From: CBDEFX01 sp965237635
Lineage (GTDB): Bacteria; Chloroflexota; Dehalococcoidia; Lucifugimonadales; CAUZJF01
Assembly (NCBI GenBank): GCA_965237635.1
Contig: CBDEFX010000001.1
Coordinates: 558,001 to 622,000 of the forward strand
Length of the DNA: 64,000 bases
Reading direction: 5' to 3'
Positions 54,689 to 62,885 of this stretch are shown here, piece after piece. Numbering within the stretch: position 1 is the first letter of the stretch; each line of letters opens with the position of its first letter. A program made the translations under genes and the position numbers. The notes under the pieces are model-generated. The model worked only from the letters and a program-made list of their open reading frames with translations, had not been told where the DNA came from and made no database searches.

Positions 54689-56405
54689 CGAATCCACCGA
54701 AGGAGGGCGTCGGGTTAGCGTCCTGAGGCGGCAAGAAGGCGCTCCTGTGCTTCTGGGATAATGGTTTTGTAGCAAAAAAACGGCCCCGGAAAAGGAGCAC
54801 CCAGTAGATGCTGCCACGCAACCACCCCGACCGGATCCAAATCACCTTCGACGACCGCCGCTTGGTGGCCAATGCCGGGCTGCTCCTTCCGGCCACCCTG
54901 GCGCGGCACCTCGGCCTGCCCGAACTCGTCCGGCAACGCCTCGACCTGGGCGATGCCCCGGGGCGGGCGAACACGAGCGACAAGATGATGACGCTGGTGG
55001 CGTCTGCGCTGGCTGGGGGCGACTGCATTGACGACGCCGATGTGTTGCGCACCGGGGGGACGGCCTGCACCCTGGGCGGCACGGTCAAGGCGCCATCCAC
55101 CCTGGGCACCTTCCTGCGCAGCTTCCGGTGGGGCCACGTCCGTCAACTCGACCGGGTGAGCCGCGAGTTGCTGGCCCGGGCTTGGCAGGCCGGGGCGGGA
55201 CCCGGCGACGGGCCCCTGACCATTGACCTGGACTCCACCATCTGCGAGACCTACGGACTGGCCAAGGAGGGCGCCCGCCACCACGGCTATACCGGCAAGC
55301 GGGGCTACCACCCGCTGCCGGCCATCGCCGCCGGCACCGGAGACGTGCTGATGTCCCGGCTGCGCGAGGGCCGGGCCAACACCGCCCGCGGCGCCGCCCA
55401 CTTCCTGCGGGAGACGGTGGGACGGGTGCGCTACGCCGGGGCCGACGGACGACTCACGCTACGGGCCGACAGCGGGTTCTACACTCATGGCGTGGTATCC
55501 GTCTGCCGCAAGATGGATGTCCGCTTCTCCATCACCATCCGCCAGCACAAAAGCCTGCACAATCTCATCGAGGCGATACCCGAAGATGCCTGGACGCCGA
55601 TTCCTTACTGGATGGACGGTGCCGCCGATGTGGCCGAGACCACCTGCACCCCCTTCCAGGCCGAGGCGGACGCCGCGCCGGTACGGCTCATCGTCCGGCG
55701 GGTGAAGCCGACGCCCGGTTCCCAACTGGCCCTCTTCGCCAAATACAGCTATCATGGCTTCATCACCGACCGGGACGGGGAGTTGCTCGAACTGGAGGCT
55801 GACCATCGCCGCCACGCCGAGATCGAGAATGCCATACGCGACCTCAAGTACGGCGTCGGGCTGAACCATCTCCCCTCGGGCCGCTTCGCCGCCAACGGTG
55901 CCTGGCTGGCCGTCCAGACGATGGCCCACAACCTGACCCGCTGGACGGCGCGGATCGGTCTGGGAGAGCGGATAGCCACCACCAAGACCCTCCGGCGGCG
56001 GTTCTTCTCCCTGGCCGGACGGCTCACCCGCTCGGCACGCCGGTTGACCCTGCATCTTCCGGATCGCTGGCCTTGGGCTGAGAAGTTCAGCCGCGCCTTG
56101 GCCCGGCTGCGAGCCATTCCACTCCCGGCCTGACGGCACCGTCGGCGACCGACCCACCCACCGGACAACCGAAGATCCCCGCAGACTCGTGCCAGCCCGG
56201 TCCGAGAGAGTTCCCTGCTGCGTATTCTCTCGCCATCCCGCGCATCGCAGCTCCCGCAGACGGCCATAGGAGCCCCTGTGCGGCGATGAAGACCGTCCGC
56301 CGACCTCCCTACCCCAAATGGAACCCAGGCTATTTCCCCTATAGCTCCCTCACCCCCCTTCCGCTTTCCTCACGCCGTCCATCGGTGTCCTTCGGTGGAT
56401 TCGGG
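54689..56405 (+). mobile_element. IS1380-family element, copy 5
   Basis: About 1717 bases with 18-bp inverted ends and a perfect 5-bp direct duplication CTAAG (54684-54688 and 56406-56410). Its removal restores the cyclase frame, so the insertion is recent. Confidence 0.95.
54808..56133 (+). CDS. IS1380 transposase, copy 5 (intact)
   Basis: 441 residues, same motifs as copy 4. Differences are few (for example NLTRW instead of NLARW). No stop or frameshift. Together with copy 4 it is the most likely source of active transposase for the family here. Confidence 0.95.
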   Translation: MLPRNHPDRIQITFDDRRLVANAGLLLPATLARHLGLPELVRQRLDLGDAPGRANTSDKMMTLVASALAGGDCIDDADVLRTGGTACTLGGTVKAPSTLGTFLRSFRWGHVRQLDRVSRELLARAWQAGAGPGDGPLTIDLDSTICETYGLAKEGARHHGYTGKRGYHPLPAIAAGTGDVLMSRLREGRANTARGAAHFLRETVGRVRYAGADGRLTLRADSGFYTHGVVSVCRKMDVRFSITIRQHKSLHNLIEAIPEDAWTPIPYWMDGAADVAETTCTPFQAEADAAPVRLIVRRVKPTPGSQLALFAKYSYHGFITDRDGELLELEADHRRHAEIENAIRDLKYGVGLNHLPSGRFAANGAWLAVQTMAHNLTRWTARIGLGERIATTKTLRRRFFSLAGRLTRSARRLTLHLPDRWPWAEKFSRALARLRAIPLPA

Positions 56406-57024
56406 CTAAGACAGTGATGTCAGTCGCGCTGTCTTCGGACCCCACCGTTTCCACGAATGCGGTCCCAGTGTGGACTCCAACGCCTAACGGAATCCAGGGG
56501 CCGGTTTGGTCACTGTGTCCTGTCATACGGAGCAGGTCCTTGGCAGCGTTTATTGCTACCCGTTGGTGTGCCCCACCAGCGTAGTAAGGAATGTACATGC
56601 TTATCACCTGGTCGCCCACAAGCCTGTCAACCCACGCGCGGGTCCGGAGCAGAATCCTGCTGGTGACGGTGAAGAAGCGGCTTATCAACAGGCTAAACTC
56701 CGAAGGGCTCAGTTTCTCGGCAAGACTCGTAGAGCCTCTCACGTCGGCAAACAGCAGGGTGAGCTCGATCTCCGCGCCGCCGATGTACTTACTTGCGGTC
56801 ACCTGGCACTGGTGACAGAACTCGGACGTCAATCTCGAGGGTCCCCTACCGATCAAACGCATTGGAGGCGCGCCGAAACCGTCGAATGGGGAGTTACAAA
56901 ACTTGCAACGCGCGTGCGAAGGGAGAAGCCTGAGTACGTGACGCATCTGACGGAGAGGCATGTTCAGACCGTCCCCGGTCAACAAGGTCCGCCACCATCT
57001 TTCCGACGTCATCTCGTTGGTCAC

Positions 57025-57245
57025 GCCTCACCCCAACTCCACCCCAACGCGTCCGAGCACGGACACGTTGATGATACAACACGAGAGGGACACCTTCCAG
57101 CGTAGAACTCGCCGTTGCCCAGCCGCAGACGCGTCGTGAAGCGCCGGCGATGGGAATGCGACTCTGGAACGTGAATTGCCTTTGCTTAGTGTGCGACAAT
57201 GTACCGGTTTGTGGCCTCTGATGTACGCTCGTTTGGAGGATGTGC
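57025..57245. other. Divergent intergenic region between the cyclase and the Gfo/Idh gene
   Basis: No gene is seen. It should contain the promoters for the minus-strand signalling cluster and the plus-strand oxidoreductase; no consensus pair stands out. Confidence 0.4.
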
Positions 57246-57278
57246 ATGCATGTTGGAGTCGTTGGAACGGGCAGACTA

Positions 57279-58485
57279 GTACCGGTTCCATGTGTATGTG
57301 ACAAATATAAGAAATAGGTTAGTCTTGTGTATGATCCTATAAGGAGGACATACGAAGACATGCCTGCTCTCAAGTACAAGGTGGAGTTGAACGAGTCGGA
57401 GCGGACACATCTCAAGCAGATGGCGAGTCGTGGGGAGACTTCGGCCCGTAAGGTCAAGCGAGCGCTGGTGTTGCTGAAGGCAGACGAAGGTCTGATCGAC
57501 CGTGACATCGCCAGCGGACTATTGATAAGCGCCTCCACGGTGGGACGTGTGCGCACGCAGTTTGTACAGGAAGGACTCGACAGTGCGCTCATTGAACGCC
57601 CGCGACCAGGACAGAGGCGCAAGTTGGACGGTAGGCAGGAAGCGCACCTAGTCGCCATTGCCTGCAGCGATGCGCCCGAAGGACACACGCACTGGACGCT
57701 GCAACTGCTTGCCGACAAGGTGGTCCAGATGGGGTTTGCCGAGAGCATCTCCCTCGAGACGGTGCGCCAGACGCTCAAAAAAACGAACTCAAGCCGTGGA
57801 CGAAGAAGGAATGGTGCATCCCGGAGGTGAGCGGGAAGTTCGTGGCTCGAATGGAGAATGTGCTGGACCTGTACCATGAAGACTACGACCCCGACCATCC
57901 CGTGGTCTGTTTCGACGAGACGTCCAAGCAATTGGTGGCCGACAAGAGACCGTCCATCGGGGCCAGGCCGGGTTGAGTGGAACGATATGACTACGAGTAC
58001 AAGCGAAACGGGACCCGAAACCTGTTCATGTTCTGTGAGCCGAAAGCTGGCTGGAGGCATGTCGAGGTGACCGAGCGTCGCACTGCTGTGGACTTCGCAC
58101 ATCAGATGAGGTGGCTGGCAGACGAGGCATACCCTCATACAAAAACGATACGGCTGGTGCTGGACAATCTCAACACTCACAAGCTGGGTTCGTTGTACGA
58201 CGTCTTCGAGCCAGCCGAAGCGCGGCGGATCGCCAAGCGCCTGGAGTTCCACTACACTCCAGTACACGGCAGTTGGCTGAACATGGCTGAGATAGAGTTG
58301 AGCGTCTTCAGCAACCAGTGTCTCAACCGTCGAATCAGCGACGAGGTGGTACTGAAGCGAGAGGTCTCGGCGCTGGAACATGAGCGCAATGAGGCTGTCG
58401 CCGTCATAGACTGGCGTTCCTCCACTCAGGACGCTCGCACTAAACTTCAACACATCTATCCATCATATTCATATTGACACGGTAC
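57279..58485 (+). mobile_element. IS630-family element, copy 2
   Basis: 1207 bases, the same length as copy 1, with TA on both sides (57277-57278 and 58486-58487). It is inserted in codon 11 of the Gfo/Idh gene. Confidence 0.93.
57360..58477 (+). pseudogene. IS630 transposase, copy 2 (nonsense in orfB)
   Basis: OrfA and the A7 slip site (57777-57783) are as in copy 1. In orfB a TGA at 57974-57976 replaces the Arg codon (CGA) of copy 1 in the sequence GARPG-R-VERYDYEYK. The D-D-E domain is therefore cut after the first catalytic Asp (VVCFDETSKQ). Not autonomous. Confidence 0.88.
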
Positions 58486-58535
58486 TAGGCTCCTTTCGGG
58501 CGCGGACCTTGAAGGGGTTTGGGGATACCAAGCTT

Positions 58536-58696
58536 GATTCCCTCGTAAAAACCCGTTTTGAGCAAGTTCCAGCGATTTAGCACATCTGAGCGCTACCGTA
58601 TGTTGGGGTAGTATACGGAACAGAGACTGTATATTGTACCCAGGTGTGGGTACGTTTGTTCTAATTCGACCTGCACAGACTTTTTACGAGAGAATC
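58536..58696. mobile_element. MITE 2, 161 bp, inverted copy of MITE 1
   Basis: Reverse complement of MITE 1 with few differences; ends GATTCCCTCGTAAAAAC and TTTTTACGAGAGAATC. The palindrome AAGCTT lies on both sides (58530-58535 and 58697-58702), so the two MITEs used different 6-base palindromes of the form AA-SS-TT. Confidence 0.88.
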
Positions 58697-59620
58697 AAGC
58701 TTACTGGTCGATCGAATCCGCGAGAGAGGCGCCGCTCTTGCGCGCGAGCTGGAAGCGACAGCCGTTGTGTCGACGGAGCAAGCGATCGACTCCGGGATCG
58801 ATGCACTCGTAATCTCGACGGCGACGGCGTCTCACGCAGAGCTCGTCGAAGTAGGGCTTGAGGCCCGTCTGCCGGTCTTCTGCGAAAAGCCGATATCCCT
58901 CGACCTCGATACCACCGCCCGGCTGGCGGAGCTCCAGAAGGTCTCGAACGTGCCTGTCCAGGTTGGATTTCAGCGTCGTTTCGACCCCGGCTTCCGGCGG
59001 GCGCGTGAGATGGTGCAGACAGGCGTTATGGGCCGCGTGTATACCGTACGGATGATTGCCCACGACCACGAGCCCCCGCCTGAAGGCTTCATCGGGCTGG
59101 CGGGAGGTCAGTATCGAGACATGCATGTTCACGATTTTGATATCATTTCTTGGGTTACCGGGCAGGCTATCGTCGAGATATATGCCGAGGGTTCGGTCCT
59201 GATCGACGACGCGTTCAAACTCCACGACGACATCGATACCTCCGCGGCCTTGCTTAGGCTAGCCGATGGTGCGCTGGGCATCCTATCGGGGACTCGGCAT
59301 GACCCGTTGGGGTACGACGTGCGAATGGAGCTGCACGGCTCCGGTGACAGCATTGCGGTTGGCTGGGACGAACGGACTCCGCTTCGATCACTGGAGAATG
59401 ACCACAAGCCGACGATAGGAGCGCCATACAAGACCTTCTTCGAACGGTTCGAGCACGCCTTCCAGGCTGAGCTCGCCGAGTTTCTTAGAGTCGCTCGCGG
59501 CGAGGTCGAGAGCCCTAGCACGATCGAGGAATCGCGGCAGAGTCTTCGGGTAGCTATTGCGGCCGAACAGTCACGACGGGAACGGCGGCCAATCAGGATC
59601 GCTTCGGAGGGTAACTAGTC

Positions 59621-61216
59621 GTGGCCAGGTCCACGCGTATCGGTCTTCCAGCATCACTGCTTATCGCACTGCTTGTCGGATGCGGTGAGGGAGCTGCGCC
59701 GGTCGACACCCAGGCGACGGTTGTCGCCGCCGTCAGAGCTACAGTCGAAGCCCTGCCAACGTCCACGCCTCTACCGCCGCCTAGCCCGACTCCGACGTCT
59801 ACGCCTGTCTCACCACCCAGCGTACTCGAGACCTCCGCGTCAGTGACGTCGGATAACCCCTTGATCGTAGAGCTCGACGTCACCCTCGACCGGCCTGCCC
59901 AGGTGTATGTCGAGTACGGGAACGAAGACGCGGGCCAGTTCCGCACTATGACGACGGAAGCGGCGGCCACGGAGCATCTGGTGCCGGTAGTAAGGTTGAG
60001 GCCATCAGCCACGTACAGCTATCAGGTCTTTACGGTGGACTCCGATGGGCGCGAGTCGGAAGGCGCGGGCGGCACGTTCACGACCGGCGAGCTTCCCGAG
60101 GCCTTGGCCACGATCGAGTTCAGTGCCCAGGGGAGGCCGACGCCCGAGCTGCTGTTGTTGGACCATCGAGATGTTGGTTCCAGCTATATCTTCGTGTTGG
60201 ACCAGGACTCGAACATCGTCTGGTACTACGCCAGCCCGAACCCCATCCCTGGCGTCCCCTTTGGGCTCCAGGCGATTCGCCAGAAGCCGGACCACAACCT
60301 GGTCTATTACGTGGGAAACCCACCTCAGCCATGCTGCCTCAGGGAAATCACGCCGCTGGGGGAGGTCGTTGACAGCCTTTCGTACAGCGACTTCGACGGG
60401 ATACCGCATCACGACCATCTGATTCTGCCGGACAACAAGGTTCTGTACCTGGCATGGACGTACAGAGTCATTGACGATACCGAGCATGGAGGCGACCCTG
60501 AGACCTTGGTCGAAGGCGACTCATTGCGAATATGGGACCAAAACACCGGTGTCACGTACGAGATATGGAACACCTTCGACGCTCTTTCGACCGATGTGCG
60601 AATGGGATGGGACCCCAGACCTTCCGCGGGCCTGCCAGACCGGCCAACGCTCAACTCGGTCGCTGAGCCAGTGCGATGGACGTTTGCGAACTCGTTGGCG
60701 ATCGATCCACGGGGCAACTACATAGTGTCCCTCAAGAGGCTGGCTCAGGTGGTTTCTATATCACCTGACCTTCAGACTATTGAGTGGACCCTGGGCGGCC
60801 CGAACAGTACCTTCACTTTCTCTGACCCGACTGACCTCCCGTACAACTTCCACACTGTCTCTGGGCTGCCCAACGGGAACATCCTGGTTTTCGACAATGG
60901 CCTGGGCCGACCTGAAGAGGAGGGAGGCGAGTATTCCCGGGTTCTAGAGCTGGCCCTCAGCGACTACGATCTTGTCGCCACCAAGGTGTGGGAGTACCGA
61001 CCCGACCCGGATAACTACGCCAGGTTGAGAAGCAGCGCATATCGGCTTGACAACGGGAATACCCTCGTCAGCTTCGACACCGATCCTCGAGTGCTTGTCG
61101 AGGTGGCCCGAGACGGGACCGAGGTGTGGAAGCTTGTGATGACTGGTCCGGGGCTCCGTGGCTCCTACCGCGCGTACGCACACGAGTCGGTAATGGGCGA
61201 GACCCGGATCCGGTAG
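59621..61216 (+). CDS. Arylsulfotransferase-like (ASST family) lipoprotein, paralogue 1
   Basis: 531 residues. A lipoprotein signal (LLIALLVGC, Cys21) and a Pro/Thr linker (TSTPLPPPSPTPTSTP) lead to a fibronectin III-like domain (~75-160, ending GGTFTTGELPE) and a C-terminal beta-propeller of arylsulfotransferase type (~165-531): DQDSNIVWYYASPNP, CLREITPLGEVV, HHDHLILPDNKVLYL, LAIDPRGNYIVSLKRL, LPNGNILVFDNG, ATKVWEYRPDP, NGNTLVSFDT. GTG at 59621 starts two bases after the Gfo/Idh stop. Enzymes of this family move sulfate between phenols, but catalytic residues were not verified, so the activity is inferred. Confidence 0.8.
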   Translation: MARSTRIGLPASLLIALLVGCGEGAAPVDTQATVVAAVRATVEALPTSTPLPPPSPTPTSTPVSPPSVLETSASVTSDNPLIVELDVTLDRPAQVYVEYGNEDAGQFRTMTTEAAATEHLVPVVRLRPSATYSYQVFTVDSDGRESEGAGGTFTTGELPEALATIEFSAQGRPTPELLLLDHRDVGSSYIFVLDQDSNIVWYYASPNPIPGVPFGLQAIRQKPDHNLVYYVGNPPQPCCLREITPLGEVVDSLSYSDFDGIPHHDHLILPDNKVLYLAWTYRVIDDTEHGGDPETLVEGDSLRIWDQNTGVTYEIWNTFDALSTDVRMGWDPRPSAGLPDRPTLNSVAEPVRWTFANSLAIDPRGNYIVSLKRLAQVVSISPDLQTIEWTLGGPNSTFTFSDPTDLPYNFHTVSGLPNGNILVFDNGLGRPEEEGGEYSRVLELALSDYDLVATKVWEYRPDPDNYARLRSSAYRLDNGNTLVSFDTDPRVLVEVARDGTEVWKLVMTGPGLRGSYRAYAHESVMGETRIR

Positions 61217-61223
61217 GACTTTC

Positions 61224-62876
61224 TTGAAGACCTCGTCAACGCCCAATCGTGCCGCTAATGTCGCTGGGGCCATTTTGATCGCGTTCCTAGCGGCGGCATG
61301 CAGCGAGCCACCGCCCCCGCAACCTCAAACTGAGCCGCCGGTCTTGGCCGTGTCGCCTACGACCACGGCGCCCGCATCCACGGTGACACCAAGGCCCAAT
61401 GCGACACCTGCGCCCACGGCGACGCCTTCGCCGACCCCAACGCAGATTCCGACTCCAACGGCTTCGCCGATTCCGACTTCAACGGCTACCCCGGTCCCAC
61501 CACCCACTGTGGTCGGGACCTCCGCATCGGTGGCCCGGGGCAACGCCTTGATTGTGGAGGTCAACGTCGCGCTCGACAGCGAAGCCCAGGTATATGTCGA
61601 GTACGAGAACGAAGACGCTGGCCACTTCCGCACGACGACGACCAAGGCGGTGGCCAAGGAGCACGTAGTCCACGTCGTAAGGCTCAGGCCTTCAACGACC
61701 TACGATTACAAGGCTTTCGCGGTCGACTCCGAGGGGCACAGGTCAGACGGCGTGGGAGGCACTTTCACGACGGGCGAGCTTCCCGAGGCCCTGGACACGA
61801 TCACCTTCGAGGTCCGGGGCAGGCCGACGTCTGAGCTGGTCTTGATGGACCATATGGACAACTCCTCTACCTACATTCTGGTGCTCGACCAGCAGTCGAA
61901 TATCGTGTGGTACTTCGCGAACCCCGACCCGTTCCCTCGGCTCACATTAGGAATCCACACGGTGCGCCAGAAGCCGGACCTCAACCTGGTGTTCTACCTC
62001 GGCGGCCCGCTTGCGCCCTGCTGTCTCAGGGAGGTCACTCCACTTGGAAAGATAGTTGACCAGCTAGTCCACAACGAGATCGACCAGACCCCGCACCACG
62101 ACTTCCTGATATTGCCCGATAACAAGGTGCTGTACCTTGCCGACGTAACGAGGGTGATCGACGACACCGCGCATGGGGGCGACCCGGAAACCGAGGTCAC
62201 CGGTGACGCCATCAGGGTATGGGACCAGAACTCCGGTATGACCTGGGAGCTCTGGAACGCATTTGAGCACCTCTCGACTGACGACCGGGTAGTCTGGGAC
62301 GATCGCAACCCCAAGCGCTGGACCCACCTCAACTCGATTCGATTCGGACCACGAGGGAACGTCGTGGTCTCGTCTCGCCACCGGAACCAGGTTATCTCCA
62401 TCTCTCCCCGCTACCAACTGGTGGAGTGGTACCTCGGCGGGCCGAATAGCTTCTTCACGTTCCCCAATCCCGCAGATAGGTTCTACCAGCAGCACACCGC
62501 TGCCGAGCTCCCCAACGGCAATATTCTGGTCTTCGACAACGGCAACGAAAGGCCGCAGGAGGAAGGAGGACAGTACTCCAGGGCGTTGGAGCTGGCCATC
62601 AACGACTACGACCGCACAGCCACCAAGGTCTGGGAGTACAGGCCCGATCGGGATATCTTCGCCTCCTTCGGCAGCTCGGCGCAGAGACTTGAGAACGGGA
62701 ATACGCTGGTCAACTTTGGCATCACCCAAGACGTGGTGAGCATTCCCATCACGCTTGTGGAGGTGGACCGGATGGGAAATGAGGTGTGGAAGCTAGAGAT
62801 GACCGGGCCGACCCTGAGGTGGAGGCAGGGCGCCTACCCGTTCAGCTCGATCATGGGAGAGACCAGGCTGAGGTAG
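61224..62876 (+). CDS. Arylsulfotransferase-like (ASST family) lipoprotein, paralogue 2
   Basis: 550 residues and the same layout as its upstream neighbour: lipobox LAAAC (Cys26), a long linker of PTATPSPTPTQIPTPTASP type, an Fn3-like domain and the ASST-like propeller (DQQSNIVWYFANPDP, CCLREVTPLGKIV, PHHDFLILPDNKVLYL, NGNILVFDNGNERPQEEGGQYSRALELAINDYDRTATKVWEYRPD). It starts with TTG eight bases after the first paralogue stops. The pair arose by tandem duplication and is anchored on the outer face of a membrane. Intact. Confidence 0.8.
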   Translation: MKTSSTPNRAANVAGAILIAFLAAACSEPPPPQPQTEPPVLAVSPTTTAPASTVTPRPNATPAPTATPSPTPTQIPTPTASPIPTSTATPVPPPTVVGTSASVARGNALIVEVNVALDSEAQVYVEYENEDAGHFRTTTTKAVAKEHVVHVVRLRPSTTYDYKAFAVDSEGHRSDGVGGTFTTGELPEALDTITFEVRGRPTSELVLMDHMDNSSTYILVLDQQSNIVWYFANPDPFPRLTLGIHTVRQKPDLNLVFYLGGPLAPCCLREVTPLGKIVDQLVHNEIDQTPHHDFLILPDNKVLYLADVTRVIDDTAHGGDPETEVTGDAIRVWDQNSGMTWELWNAFEHLSTDDRVVWDDRNPKRWTHLNSIRFGPRGNVVVSSRHRNQVISISPRYQLVEWYLGGPNSFFTFPNPADRFYQQHTAAELPNGNILVFDNGNERPQEEGGQYSRALELAINDYDRTATKVWEYRPDRDIFASFGSSAQRLENGNTLVNFGITQDVVSIPITLVEVDRMGNEVWKLEMTGPTLRWRQGAYPFSSIMGETRLR

Positions 62877-62885
62877 CCGAGAGAG

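Larger units (their letters stand above)
54509..57024 (-). pseudogene. Zinc-ribbon class III adenylate/guanylate cyclase, split by IS1380 copy 5
   Basis: The two halves (57024 to 56406, and 54688 to 54509) rejoin precisely: ...VHTGTAFVETVGSEDSATDITVL + GDPPNVAARLSSLAGPGEILISEDTY.... N-terminal zinc-ribbon pairs CKFCNSPF and CHQC precede the catalytic domain (IELTLLFADVRGSTSLAEKLSPSEF, VDRLVGDQVISMYIPYYAGG). The metal-binding Asp residues and the NxxxR segment of class III cyclases are present. GTG at 57024 starts the frame; an ATG lies four codons in. It heads the cyclase-UBP-cyclase-regulator-kinase cluster. Confidence 0.9.
57246..59618 (+). pseudogene. Gfo/Idh/MocA oxidoreductase disrupted by IS630 copy 2 and MITE 2
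   Basis: An NAD(P)-dependent sugar/inositol-type dehydrogenase. ATG 57246 has GGAGG upstream and opens the Rossmann fold MHVGVVGTGRL; IS630 enters at the TA of codon 11, and the sequence resumes GSFRARTLKGFGDTKL at 58488. MITE 2 (58536-58696) then interrupts. From ~58703 the frame runs LLVDRIRERGAALARELEATAVVSTEQAI...DALVISTATASHAELVEVGL, CEKPISLDL, VGFQRRFDPGFRRAREMV, MHVHDFDIISWVTG to TAG at 59618. Exact removal of the MITE with one AAGCTT leaves the frame off by one base. Only a truncated protein from an internal GTG (58767) could be made. Confidence 0.88.
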
